Assembly (NCBI RefSeq): GCF_014645375.1
Contig: NZ_BMLT01000009.1
Location: forward strand, 1 to 64,000
Reading direction: 5' to 3'
Source of the DNA: Marinobacterium nitratireducens
GTDB taxonomy: Bacteria; Pseudomonadota; Gammaproteobacteria; Pseudomonadales; Balneatricaceae
Length of the DNA stretch: 64,000 nucleotides
The notes under the pieces were generated by a model. The model saw nothing but the letters and a program-made list of their open reading frames with translations, had not been told where the DNA came from and made no database searches. A program made the position numbers and the translations under genes. Of the stretch, positions 35,149 to 44,253 are shown one piece after another (within the stretch, counting starts at the first letter, position 1; the number at the start of each line of letters is the position of its first letter).

Positions 35149-36186
35149 ATGGGCATTACACACCCCAAGTACAAGGTGGCCGCAGTGCAGGCCGCTCCGG
35201 TTTTTCTCGATCTCGACGGAGCTGTAGATAAGACGATAGCGTTGGTCGAAGAAGCAGCAAAAAAGGGAGCCAAGCTGATCGCGTTCCCGGAAACCTGGAT
35301 CCCGGGTTATCCCTGGTGGATCTGGCTAGGCTCTCATGCCTGGGCTGTACAGCGTGGATTTGTGCAGCGCTATTACGATAACTCACTGAGCTACGAGGAC
35401 CCGCAGGCCGAACGTATCCGTCAGGCAGCCAAGCAGAACAACATTACCATAGTACTTGGCTTTTCAGAGCGTGAGTCGACAACCGGTACACTGTACATCA
35501 GCCAGTGGCTGATCGGCCCCGATGGAGACACGATAGCCAAGCGGCGCAAGATTAGACCAACCCATTCTGAACGCACCGTATTCGGTGAGGGAGACGGCAG
35601 CGACTTGGCGGTCCATGCCACTGACCTTGGTCGACTCGGAGCACTTAATTGCTGGGAAAACCTGTTGTCACTCAATCGTTATGCCATGTTCTCTCAAAAT
35701 GAGCAGGTGCATGTTGCAGCCTGGCCCAGTTTCTCGACCTATGAGCCATTTGCCAACGCGCTCGGAGCGGACGTGAACAACGCCGTCAGTAAAGTCTACG
35801 CAGTTGAGGGTGCCTGTTTCGTAATAGGACCCAGTGCCATTATCTCCCAGGAGATGATCGACACCCTGTGCGATACCCCGGACAAGCATGAACTCACTCA
35901 TGTGGGTGGGGGGCACGCTGTTATCTACGGCCCTGATGGCTCGTTGCTATGTGAAAAGCTGCCAGAGACAGAAGAGGGAATTCTCTACGCCGACATCGAT
36001 CTTGCACAGATTTCGCTGGCGAAGAACGCAATGGATCCATGCGGACACTATTCTCGACCAGACGTCATGCGCCTGATGTTGAATAAAACCCCGATGAGCC
36101 GGGTCGAGCATCTGGCGCTACCACTTGATGTTCAAGATGAATTTCCGGTTAAGGCTGACAAAGGGAATGACAAGGGTCTCGATTGA
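35149..36186 (+). CDS. Nitrilase (carbon-nitrogen hydrolase)
   Basis: 345 residues with the catalytic triad Glu in IAFPETWIPGYPWWIW, Lys in AKRRKIRPTHSER and Cys in GALNCWENLLSLNRY. The PGYPWW motif and length match aliphatic and aryl nitrilases that hydrolyse organic nitriles to carboxylic acid and ammonia. It is clearly a different subgroup from the sll0784-type copy at 28344-29357. It stands alone, with an AraC gene upstream on the other strand and an exported sulfatase 280 bp downstream. Substrate unknown. Confidence 0.9.
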   Translation: MGITHPKYKVAAVQAAPVFLDLDGAVDKTIALVEEAAKKGAKLIAFPETWIPGYPWWIWLGSHAWAVQRGFVQRYYDNSLSYEDPQAERIRQAAKQNNITIVLGFSERESTTGTLYISQWLIGPDGDTIAKRRKIRPTHSERTVFGEGDGSDLAVHATDLGRLGALNCWENLLSLNRYAMFSQNEQVHVAAWPSFSTYEPFANALGADVNNAVSKVYAVEGACFVIGPSAIISQEMIDTLCDTPDKHELTHVGGGHAVIYGPDGSLLCEKLPETEEGILYADIDLAQISLAKNAMDPCGHYSRPDVMRLMLNKTPMSRVEHLALPLDVQDEFPVKADKGNDKGLD

Positions 36187-36465
36187 GCCCAAATAAGACG
36201 ATCTAACGCAATAGCTTTTTCAGCCAGTCAGTGTTTCCTGACTGTGAACAGACTGTTGACTCCATGAGCACCGAGATCTCCCGAGCCACCAGGTACGGCA
36301 GTTGTCTAGTACCGATAACTGCCTGGGAGGTTGTGGTGCGAAGGATGCGTTTCACAATAGGAAACCAAGGCTGGTAACTGCTTTGCCTGTACGTGTGTAT
36401 TGCATACGCAGAATGACATTGCCTCGGATATCCAATAATTATCATATAAAGCATGAGGTCACGAC
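36187..36465. other. Intergenic region with an unidentified minus-strand coding-like remnant
   Basis: On the minus strand from about 36360 to 36203 a frame reads FPIVKRILRTTTSQAVIG and ends VCSQSGNTDWLKKLLR before a stop. It looks protein-like but I do not recognise it, and it lacks a credible start. Promoter for the sulfatase is presumably in the AT-rich end (36420-36455). Confidence 0.3.
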
Positions 36466-38151
36466 GTGAGGATTAAACACTCCAAATTCAATCGAGCTGC
36501 GATAGCATCAGTTATGCTGGCCGCCGCTTCGCTCGTACACGCCACTGAGAAACCCAATATTCTACTGATCGTTGCCGACGATCTGGGCTACTCCGATATC
36601 GGAGCATTCGGCAGTGAGATACCAACTCCCAATCTGGACGAACTGGCATTCGAAGGCGTGCGCCTGACCAGTTTCCACACCGCCCCCACCTGCTCACCTA
36701 CCCGCGCGATGTTGCTTACCGGCATCGACAGTCACCAGGCAGGGTTGGGCAATATGGCCGAGCTCCTCACGGCTGAGCAAAAAGGTCAACCGGGTTATGA
36801 AGGCTACTTGAACAACTCGGTGGCCACACTGCCGGAAGTATTGCGTGACAATGGATATAACACCTACATGGTTGGTAAGTGGCATCTCGGCGGCACTGAG
36901 GAGCGAAGCCCGGCAGCAAGAGGATTCGATAAGTCTTTTGCCTTGATGCAAGGTGGTGCCAGCCATTTTGATAATCGTGCGATTATGGCCGGGGATCCCA
37001 TTGCGACTTACCGCGACAACGGCAAGATTGTCGATCTTCCGAAAGATTTCTTCTCCACCGATTTCTACACCGACCAGGTGATGAGCTATATCGGAGATGA
37101 TTTGGAGCAGAAAAAACCGTTCTTCGCATACGTTGCCTATACCGCGCCACATTGGCCTTTACATGCCCCCGAAGAATATCTGAAAAAGTATGAAGGCCAT
37201 TACGAAGAGGGTTACGAGCAGGTCCGGCAGGCTCGTCTGAAACGAATGAGGGAGTTGGACATAATCGATTCCTCTGTCACAGAAAACACGCCGTTGAAGC
37301 AATTACCCAGATGGAATGAATTGACCGACGAGCAGCGTAAAATCGAAACCCGCCGCATGCAGATTTACGCAGCGATGGTGGACAATCTCGACCATAACAT
37401 AGGCCGCCTGCTGCAGTGGCTAGACCAAAAAGGAGAGCTGGATAACACCGTGGTGCTGTTTATGTCCGACAACGGTGCAGACGGTAACAGTCCAGCTACA
37501 GGTCCCGGTAATTACGATTGGATTACAAATGACTTCGACAATAGTTATGAGAACATGGGGCGTGTGAACTCATACGTTTGGTACGGGGCTCAGTGGGGCC
37601 AAGTGAGTGCCACTCCCTTCCCGTTGTTCAAGGGTTTTCCCTCCGAAGGCGGGATAACTGCCCCAGCCATCATTCGCATGCCTAAGCAAAATACAGGCGG
37701 TGAAATCAATCGTCAGTTTATTCATGTCATGGACGTGATGCCTACCTTCCTTGAGATGGCTGGTGTCAAAGAGGTCAGCAGCCCCTATAACGGTAGAGAC
37801 GTTCGCAATATTCAGGGCCGTTCCTTCTTGCCGGTTTTGAATAACAAACCTATAGAAGAACGTGCTATTGGATGGGAGTTGTTCGGACGCTTGGCCCTTA
37901 GCAAGGGTGACTGGAAGATCCGCTGGCTTGACAAACCCTATGGAAAAGGCGAGTGGGAGCTGTTTAATCTGAAAAAAGACCCGACCGAAAGATACGACAT
38001 TTCTCAAGAAAACCCTAAAAAACTGGCAGAGATGCTCAACGAATGGAACTCCTACGTTAAGGAAAATGGAGTGTTCCCTTCAGACCCAGATAAAATTAAA
38101 AAGATAGGTTACAGCTTCAAAACATGTGTCTTTGAGCACTGCGTCCAGTGA
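36466..38151 (+). CDS. Exported arylsulfatase
   Basis: 561 residues from a GTG start with TGAGGT 7 bp upstream. Residues 1-26 are a signal peptide (ending SLVHA). The sulfatase metal and catalytic motifs follow: LLIVADDLGYSDIG, and CSPTRAMLLTG, whose Cys would be converted to formylglycine; also GKWHLGG and FMSDNGADG. It should hydrolyse sulfate esters in the periplasm, arylsulfatase A type. No formylglycine-generating enzyme or anSME gene is in the window, so maturation depends on a gene elsewhere. It is followed by a porin gene. Confidence 0.9.
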   Translation: MRIKHSKFNRAAIASVMLAAASLVHATEKPNILLIVADDLGYSDIGAFGSEIPTPNLDELAFEGVRLTSFHTAPTCSPTRAMLLTGIDSHQAGLGNMAELLTAEQKGQPGYEGYLNNSVATLPEVLRDNGYNTYMVGKWHLGGTEERSPAARGFDKSFALMQGGASHFDNRAIMAGDPIATYRDNGKIVDLPKDFFSTDFYTDQVMSYIGDDLEQKKPFFAYVAYTAPHWPLHAPEEYLKKYEGHYEEGYEQVRQARLKRMRELDIIDSSVTENTPLKQLPRWNELTDEQRKIETRRMQIYAAMVDNLDHNIGRLLQWLDQKGELDNTVVLFMSDNGADGNSPATGPGNYDWITNDFDNSYENMGRVNSYVWYGAQWGQVSATPFPLFKGFPSEGGITAPAIIRMPKQNTGGEINRQFIHVMDVMPTFLEMAGVKEVSSPYNGRDVRNIQGRSFLPVLNNKPIEERAIGWELFGRLALSKGDWKIRWLDKPYGKGEWELFNLKKDPTERYDISQENPKKLAEMLNEWNSYVKENGVFPSDPDKIKKIGYSFKTCVFEHCVQ

Positions 38152-38678
38152 TTATTATTGGTAGAAGTAGGTGAGAAACTTCAATACCCTCGTTGTGAAA
38201 ATAGCTAACGTCTTCTCCTAAAGAAAGCGGAAGCCCCACAACTTGACATCGACAGGCTTTTCAAGTTGGGCACGCTCAAAATCTATGAGCGAGTTTGTGC
38301 GTGCTCGACTTTCTTTCGCACGGGTTATGTCGAACTAGGATGAACCAAAGTTAAGTATGCTGTCTCCTTAATTTAAAATAAATATATTGGATAAGTTTTC
38401 CAAGAGCGAAATAGGTGTGCCAGCAGTCAAAATAATATGGAATATTGTAGATTCAGCCAAAGTTATTGAAAAGAAAACAAATATTTTTGAAGAAAATGTT
38501 TTTAAAGCTTTCCTATGCGAAAAGCTAAGGAGCTTTTTCGAAGCGAATTATAAGGAAGCTGCGTTACAACCCGGCGCTGCGACAGCGGCACTACTCTGCC
38601 TGGTATCGGGTATGTGCCGCGGCACTCAGGGATGTTTGTTAAGAACTCATAGATCCAAAAACTACAAAAGGAAACGAT
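38152..38678. other. AT-rich intergenic region before the porin
   Basis: No convincing gene in 527 bp. An inverted repeat CAACTTGA / TCAAGTTG lies at 38239-38268. The AT-rich stretch 38350-38540 is probably the porin promoter and leader. Confidence 0.4.
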
Positions 38679-39653
38679 GTGAGAACCATAGCCACCACCC
38701 GCTTGCTAACCACCGCTGTATTCATGTCCCTCTCATTAACCGCTACCGCTGAGACCGGCCCCAAGGTATTCGGTAATATCAGTGTCGGTGCGCTGAACGA
38801 CGAAAAAGACTTCGAAGCGGAAGCCTATGAGCTGGAATTCGGCATCAAGGGGGTCTATGAGCTCGAAACCACCAGGGTCGTGTATCAGTTGCTGATGGAC
38901 GTCGCAGACGCCGCCAACGCCGACGAGGACATCGACGGTGAGGACGAAATCCATGTTCGCGAGGCATCCGTCGCATTCCCGACACGCTACGGCAGCTTTG
39001 TCATTGCGCCCCGCTCGGTCAGTGGCCATTTCCGAAACATCTACGGTGGCCTGCGCAAATTCGAGTACAACGAACCCCATGCCTTTACGCCTGCCTCCGG
39101 TGGCAAGTTATTCGAGCAGCCTGACGAAGGACAGAACGTGCTTGCCTATGTTTCACCGAACTGGAACGGTTTTCAGTTCGTCGGCGCTACGCTGCAAATC
39201 AACGAGGATAATGACGAGGACAATGACGTTATTGCCGCCCGTGCGCTTTACTGGGGCGACAACTGGAATGTCGGCATCGGTCGCGTCAGTGTCGACCAGA
39301 AAGTGGGCCCGCCAGGTGCCGACGACAACTACAACCGCGACTCCATCGGTTTCGCCTACAACATCGAAAACCTGGAGCTCGGCGGTGTCTACGAGATAAA
39401 TAGTGACCGCTTCGGCGGTGACGATTCCGACGTCTTCGGTCTCGCGGCGAAATATCGCTTCGGCCAGGGCTGGTCGACGTCGCTGGGCTATTTCGACAAG
39501 GACTACGATGACGACGATACTGGCACGGACGATAGCCTGATAGTCCTCAACGTCAAAAAGCAGCTGGAAGAAAAGGTCAGCCTTTGGGCTGAAGTCGGTG
39601 AATACGACGAGGGCCAGGATAATATCGCCGTCGGCGTCAACGTCGAGTTCTAA
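38679..39653 (+). CDS. Gram-negative porin
   Basis: 324 residues from a GTG start preceded by AAAAGGA. A signal peptide (about residues 1-24, ending ATA) precedes a beta-barrel rich in alternating strands, with acidic loops (DEDIDGEDE, NEDNDEDNDV, DDDDTGTDD). KVFGNISVG at the start and GVNVEF at the end, with terminal Phe, are classic for trimeric porins. The many acidic loop residues suggest cation or high-salt adaptation, fitting a marine host. It stands after the sulfatase and ends in a clear terminator. Confidence 0.85.
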   Translation: MRTIATTRLLTTAVFMSLSLTATAETGPKVFGNISVGALNDEKDFEAEAYELEFGIKGVYELETTRVVYQLLMDVADAANADEDIDGEDEIHVREASVAFPTRYGSFVIAPRSVSGHFRNIYGGLRKFEYNEPHAFTPASGGKLFEQPDEGQNVLAYVSPNWNGFQFVGATLQINEDNDEDNDVIAARALYWGDNWNVGIGRVSVDQKVGPPGADDNYNRDSIGFAYNIENLELGGVYEINSDRFGGDDSDVFGLAAKYRFGQGWSTSLGYFDKDYDDDDTGTDDSLIVLNVKKQLEEKVSLWAEVGEYDEGQDNIAVGVNVEF

Positions 39654-39684
39654 GCTAAGGAACCCTTCCCCTTCTTGAATTTTT

Positions 39685-39708
39685 GCCCCGCCTTCGTGGG
39701 GCTTTTTT
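39685..39708 (+). terminator. Porin terminator and group II intron target
   Basis: Stem GCCCC / GGGGC (39685-39689 with 39698-39702) is followed by CTTTTTT; six T end at 39708. The group II intron sequence starts at the very next base. Confidence 0.85.
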
Positions 39709-40170
39709 GTGCGCCCGGCACGGGCGCACTCCTGGAGGTGCAAGTCCTCCCGTAAGCTGGCCACAGCGAACGAAGTGAAGCGCAACTGCGGAAGGGTGAT
39801 CGACCGTGGGGAAGAAGCGTGGAGCGTAAACCGTGAGCCGATGAACAAGAATCGGATATGAGGCGCCGCCGAGCAGGGCGAGCGGGCGTAAAGCCGCGAA
39901 GCTCTCGTGGCCAAGGCGAAGTGGCGTATATCCGGCGGTTGTGCGGTGAAGGAGTGTGTTCTTACCCGGGGAGATCTCGCCTTGTGCCTGAAGGGGCGAC
40001 GTGAAGACATGGAGCGAGAAGTCAGTAGAGGCCATAGTAGCCGCCGGCAAGGGGCGAAGGGCCGAACGAGAAGGAGCGTCAAACGCCTTGTCGATGATAA
40101 CGGTAATGCATCAGATGCCTGCTTCTGCAGGGCGGGTCTTGCCCGGCCAGGGTGAAGCCCTGATCCAAAG
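39709..40170 (+). mobile_element. Group IIC intron, 5-prime fragment
   Basis: The fragment begins GTGCGCCCGGCACGGGCGCA, the start of class C introns such as that of Oceanobacillus iheyensis. Further hallmarks in order are TGGAGGTGCAAGTCCTCC, TTCTTACCCGGGGAGATCT (about 39959-39977) and AGAAGTCAGTAGAGGCCATA (about 40017-40036). It starts directly after the T-tract of an intrinsic terminator, the normal target of this class. A short frame from 40104 may be the beginning of the intron reverse transcriptase, but nothing recognisable continues past about 40170, and domains V and VI were not found, so the intron is truncated and dead. Confidence 0.85.
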
Positions 40171-40319
40171 GACCAGAAGCATATCACTGTCAGCAGTTGG
40201 CTACCCCTCGCCGTTCAACCATGAGTGTCGCCTAAATTGAGTTCCAGTTGTGGCAATTTCGGCTCACAAAGGTAATAAGGACTTAATCACAAGCTCCCTA
40301 TCAGAGGTACCGGGTAATA

Positions 40320-40532
40320 TCCATGGTTTGCCAGGTCACCGGGGGAGCGTGCGAATATACGGGGCGCGATATGAAAGCGGCCCATGCCCACCTGAACATC
40401 ACCGCCGCGGAATGGGATCGTATGGTCGAGCTGTTCAAGCAGGTGCTGGACAAGCACGAGGTGCCCGAAACCGAGAGCGGCGAGCTGCTGGAGATCATTG
40501 GCTCCACGCGCGGCGATATCGTGGTCGAGTAA
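40320..40532 (+). pseudogene. Truncated-hemoglobin C-terminal fragment
   Basis: VCQVTGGACEYTGRDMKAAH then LNITAAEWDRMVELFKQVLD and KHEVPETESGELLEIIGSTR is the C-terminal half of a group 1 truncated hemoglobin (the TGG-x-EYTGRDMKxAH signature). The N-terminal half with the distal heme pocket is missing; upstream sequence is unrelated. ATG 40323 is probably accidental. Confidence 0.8.
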
Positions 40533-40588
40533 CCGTGGACGGGAATCGCAGACCGGGTACAGAGACTTCGGCTCCGGCGGGCGCAGGC

Positions 40589-40930
40589 TCAGGCCGCGCG
40601 TCCGGAGGTCTTCAGGTTACGGTGCCAGTCTATGCAGGCGTCGGCCAGGGCGCCGGTGGCGTCGACCGCGAATGCTCTGTGCCGACCGTCCAGCTGTTCC
40701 AACGCAACGGGGATCTCGGTGCAGCCGAGAATCACCCGTTCGACGCCGTTTCCCAGTATCTCCTCGAGACGGCGCTCGAGCAGTTGTCCGCCCTCGGCAA
40801 GGGCGCCTGCCTTGACAGGGTATATGCCCTCCATGATCCGGCGCTACAATGCAGCAGCAGGCGTGATCAGCTCGATACCCTGTTCGCCGAGCCTGTGCCT
40901 GTAGATATCGATTTTCAGGTCACCGCGATG
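40589..40930 (-). pseudogene. Aspartate/glutamate racemase-type fragment with internal stop
   Basis: In one minus-strand frame, LKIDIYRHRLGEQGIELITP, AAAL, an in-frame TAG (about 40847), then RRIMEGIYPVKAGALAEGGQ and GVERVILGCTEIPVAL. VILGCTEIP holds the second catalytic cysteine of the Asp/Glu racemase family. The N-terminal half, with the first cysteine, is missing. It is a decayed gene, in line with its neighbours. Confidence 0.7.
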
Positions 40931-41192
40931 GCAGTTAGCGGACGTCTGAAGCATGCAGTGGATCTCGCTAACCTGCCGCGGAGGCAGGGTTCGCAGAGCG
41001 CAACTGGGACTTGTTCATAGATTCTCTATTCACACCCAACGATATGTTTTCTTGCTGATGCCTTACCGGCAATTGCAGGGTTGGAGGCGTCAGCGTTACC
41101 GAACGCAGGCGTAAATAAAAGAACTCCCGCGTTCGGTCGTGAATACTCCAGGCTCGCACCTCCTGTCGGAGGTCCCCGCAGTACCGGACTTT

Positions 41193-43142
41193 CTATTTTA
41201 GGCTTAGCGTCAAGGCGCAGCTTTTACGGTGGTGAAAGTCCAGGGTGACGAGGACCAGTCCGGCGATTGCTGCCGGCACGGCGACCACCGGATAAGGCAC
41301 CAGAATCGTCACGGCCAGTACTACGCGAAGCAGTCGGTTGCCGGTGTTCAGGGAGGCGTTACCGATGGAGGCGCCGCCACAGCCGCTCGCCGCCAACCAG
41401 ATCGATATCAGCATCGCGGAGAGGGCCCAGCAGAATTGCCAGAACGAAAAGTCGAGCACCAGCAGCAACGAGGTGTTGAACACGAAGGCAAAGGGTACCA
41501 GCAGGCCGATAATGGATAGCCGGAGCGATGTCAACGATATGGCCAACGGGTGTGCGCCGGCAATGGGCGCCGCTACATAGCAGGCATAGGCGACGGGAGG
41601 CACGATCGAGGAATAGACGGCGTAATAGAGTACGAAAAGATGTGCCGCCAGCATCGGAATGCCCGCTTCTACCAGTGCCGGCGTCAGCATCAGCGCGATG
41701 ATGAGGTAGGCGGGCAGGGTCGGCAGCCCCATGCCAAGGACGAGAGCGCCAAGCATCGCCATCAGGAGTGTCAGGAAAACGCTGCCCTCGCTGAAGCCCG
41801 CGATTTCGGATGCGAACCGAATCGAAAAACCGGTCTCGTTGAGTACGCCCAACACGATGCCGATGGCCGCGACCGATACCATGATCCGCCCGCCGTCGAG
41901 GCCACCCTGGCGCATCGCCAAGATGATCTTGAAGGGATTCCGGCGAAATTCGGGATTCAATGCGAAACCGGCGATGATTGCTGAAACCACGCCGCAGAAG
42001 CCCGCGAAGCCGGGTGAGCTGCCGGCGAAAAAGGATCCCATCAGAACAACGATAGGGATGAAAATGAGCAGCGAATTGGTCCAGTCCGATTTCGTCAGGC
42101 GAACCCGGTTCTCGACGGGTTCCGGTTTGATGTCATGGCGAACGGCTTCGGCATGCACCTGGGCGAACAGGCTGAGAAATTTGAAAGTGGCGGGCAACAG
42201 TGCCGCAGTGATGACGGTCAGGTAGGTGACGCCGACCATGTCGGCCATCACGAACGCAGCTGCGGCCATAATCGGTGGCGTGATCTGGCCCGTACTGGAC
42301 GCAACGGCTTCTACCGCGCCGGCAAAGGCCGGTCGAAAGCCCTGGCGCTTGATCATCGGGATTGTGAAAACGCCGGTGCTGGCGATATTGGCCGCGACGC
42401 TGCCCGACATCATGCCGAAGACGGCGCTGGCAACGATCGCCGTGTGTGCGGAGCCGCCGCGAACGTGGCTCGTGAGAGAGCTGGCCATCTTGATCAGGCT
42501 TTCGCCGGCGCCGGTATTCTCGAGTATCGCGCCGAAGATCAGGTAAATCAGCACCACGCTGGCGACGAGCCCCGTCAGGCGGCCGAATACGCCGTCGAAG
42601 CTGTACCAGACCGTGAACAGGAATTCACTCAGGTCGACGCCATAGTGGTGAAGAATACCGGGCAGATGAGGGCCAGAGAAGGCGAAGGCGATAAACGCCA
42701 TGGCAACGATGACGAGCGCGATTCCCCAGGCCCGGCGAGTGCACTCCAATACCACGGCGAGGCCGATAAGGCCGGCGATCAGGTCGGGTGTCGAAGGGCT
42801 GTACAGTCCGCTCCAGATCACGTCCTGAAGCATGAAGAACCAGTATCCGGAAAAGCTCATGCCCGCGAGCAGCAATGTATCCAGCGAACAGGCTGCAACG
42901 ACGCGAAGGTTCGACTGCTTGAAAAACGGCTGGGACGAAAGCGGCTGGGTGAAAAGCACAATGGCAACACCCGCTGCGATCGAGAAAAACCTGACCAGGG
43001 ACTCGTCCAGCAGACTGATGGCGATCGTATAGATGACCGCCAGGGACAGGGCAAAGCCGATCCAGCTGCCAATCTGGCGTGAATGATCGTTGAGTTTCTC
43101 ATGAAAGGGTGAGCTTTGTGCGTTCGCGTCAGTCACTTTCAC
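41193..43142 (-). CDS. TRAP transporter fused permease (DctQM, 4TM/12TM type)
   Basis: 649 residues, strongly hydrophobic. The N-terminal small-permease part (about residues 25-170) is fused to a large DctM-like part with repeated glycine-rich motifs, e.g. GMMSGSVAANIASTGVFTIP, TGQITPPIMAAAAFVMAD and LGMGLPTLPAYLII. Length matches TAXI-associated TRAP fusions. It uses the sodium or proton gradient to import an organic acid delivered by the binding protein encoded 72 bp upstream. Last gene of a minus-strand operon with the TAXI protein and a sulfatase. Confidence 0.9.
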   Translation of the reverse strand: MKVTDANAQSSPFHEKLNDHSRQIGSWIGFALSLAVIYTIAISLLDESLVRFFSIAAGVAIVLFTQPLSSQPFFKQSNLRVVAACSLDTLLLAGMSFSGYWFFMLQDVIWSGLYSPSTPDLIAGLIGLAVVLECTRRAWGIALVIVAMAFIAFAFSGPHLPGILHHYGVDLSEFLFTVWYSFDGVFGRLTGLVASVVLIYLIFGAILENTGAGESLIKMASSLTSHVRGGSAHTAIVASAVFGMMSGSVAANIASTGVFTIPMIKRQGFRPAFAGAVEAVASSTGQITPPIMAAAAFVMADMVGVTYLTVITAALLPATFKFLSLFAQVHAEAVRHDIKPEPVENRVRLTKSDWTNSLLIFIPIVVLMGSFFAGSSPGFAGFCGVVSAIIAGFALNPEFRRNPFKIILAMRQGGLDGGRIMVSVAAIGIVLGVLNETGFSIRFASEIAGFSEGSVFLTLLMAMLGALVLGMGLPTLPAYLIIALMLTPALVEAGIPMLAAHLFVLYYAVYSSIVPPVAYACYVAAPIAGAHPLAISLTSLRLSIIGLLVPFAFVFNTSLLLVLDFSFWQFCWALSAMLISIWLAASGCGGASIGNASLNTGNRLLRVVLAVTILVPYPVVAVPAAIAGLVLVTLDFHHRKSCALTLSLK

Positions 43143-43214
43143 TACCTCCTTAAGGTAAAGGATTTGGTCAAGAGGGCGGCCGGTGACGACCGACCTCTGC
43201 AGGGAATCCTCAGA

Positions 43215-44219
43215 TCACTGACGGAAATCCAATGGTGCCTCGGGTTCGATACCGATTTCGCGATAGTATTTCAGCGCGCCGGGGTGGAGGCGGCTCGGAA
43301 TGACGGATGTCGCATTCTGCAGTGTCAGCGTATTTTCCAGCCACTTTGCCTGGGAGCGTATTGAGTCAACATTTTCCCAGAATGCCTTGGTGATCTTGTA
43401 AACGGTTTCTTCCGGCATGGTCATGCGCGTTCCGATTCCGACCCAGGCTTCATAGGTCGTCACGGCCTCGGCATTGGCCTGTTTGTCGCCGTACGCCCCG
43501 GCGGGGATGGTTGTCAGCTTGAATCCGGGGGTGCTGAAGAAATCGTCCTTGACCTTGCTGGCATCCAGCGACAGGAGGCGGATATCGTGCATCAGCGCGA
43601 TCTGCTGGAAACCGGGCCCAGGCACGTTGGCGGGGGCGGCCAGCATATCGATCTTGCCGTCCTGGAAGGCATCCAGGGCGGCGCCCCAGCTCATGGCGAC
43701 GGCCTTGTAGTCGACCCCGGCCTTGTAGCCTGTCTGCATTTCGATCATGCGCTCGGCGGTACGCGTCGCGGATCCGGCCGGCGGACCGATGAAGACGTTC
43801 CGTCCTTTAATGTCGTCGAGGGATTCGATACCGGAGTCGTCGAATACGACGAAGTGTTCCGGTCCCAGCGAGTAGCTGAGAATATGACCAAGGTTTTTCT
43901 CCAGCTCCGGTGCATCTTCGATTGTCTTGAACGGACCTTCCTTGTGAATCATCATCCAGTTGCCCGCAGGAGATGAAATGGCAAAGTCCATTCTGTTTTG
44001 CGCCGTTTTCAGCACATGGCTCATACCGCTGCCGGTCGCCGATACCTGGATTTCGATGCCATCCACATTGTCATTGACGACTTTTGCAAAAGCCGTGTTG
44101 ATGGTGAAGGGAGAAAGGCCCGGAGCCAGGCTTCCCATTTTAAGCAGCTCAGTCGCGACGGAGTTGACGGATACCAGGCTCAGTATGCCTAGCAGGAGTC
44201 CTGTATTTATTTTATTCAT
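43215..44219 (-). CDS. TAXI-family TRAP solute-binding protein
   Basis: 334 residues with a signal peptide (about residues 1-22, ending SVA). VSATGSGMSHVLKTAQNRMD and FIGPPAGSATRTAERMIEM are the TAXI-type signatures; the latter region holds the ligand-binding site. It should capture a small carboxylate in the periplasm for the fused TRAP permease. The upstream gene encodes a cytoplasmic sulfatase (34 bp away), so the ligand may be a sulfated or aromatic carboxylate. This ligand guess is inference. Confidence 0.9.
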   Translation of the reverse strand: MNKINTGLLLGILSLVSVNSVATELLKMGSLAPGLSPFTINTAFAKVVNDNVDGIEIQVSATGSGMSHVLKTAQNRMDFAISSPAGNWMMIHKEGPFKTIEDAPELEKNLGHILSYSLGPEHFVVFDDSGIESLDDIKGRNVFIGPPAGSATRTAERMIEMQTGYKAGVDYKAVAMSWGAALDAFQDGKIDMLAAPANVPGPGFQQIALMHDIRLLSLDASKVKDDFFSTPGFKLTTIPAGAYGDKQANAEAVTTYEAWVGIGTRMTMPEETVYKITKAFWENVDSIRSQAKWLENTLTLQNATSVIPSRLHPGALKYYREIGIEPEAPLDFRQ

Positions 44220-44253
44220 GACGACACCTCTGGTAGTGATTGATTGTAGGTAA

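Noticed and set aside
38387-38752. A 121-residue plus-strand frame starting with TTG before the porin
   Set aside because: No ribosome site, no recognisable motif, AT-rich non-coding composition, and it overlaps the porin start in another frame.
33304-40290. The 12-mer GACTTAATCACA found near 33304 and near 40279
   Set aside because: A 12-base match is expected many times by chance in 64 kb and the flanks do not extend it.
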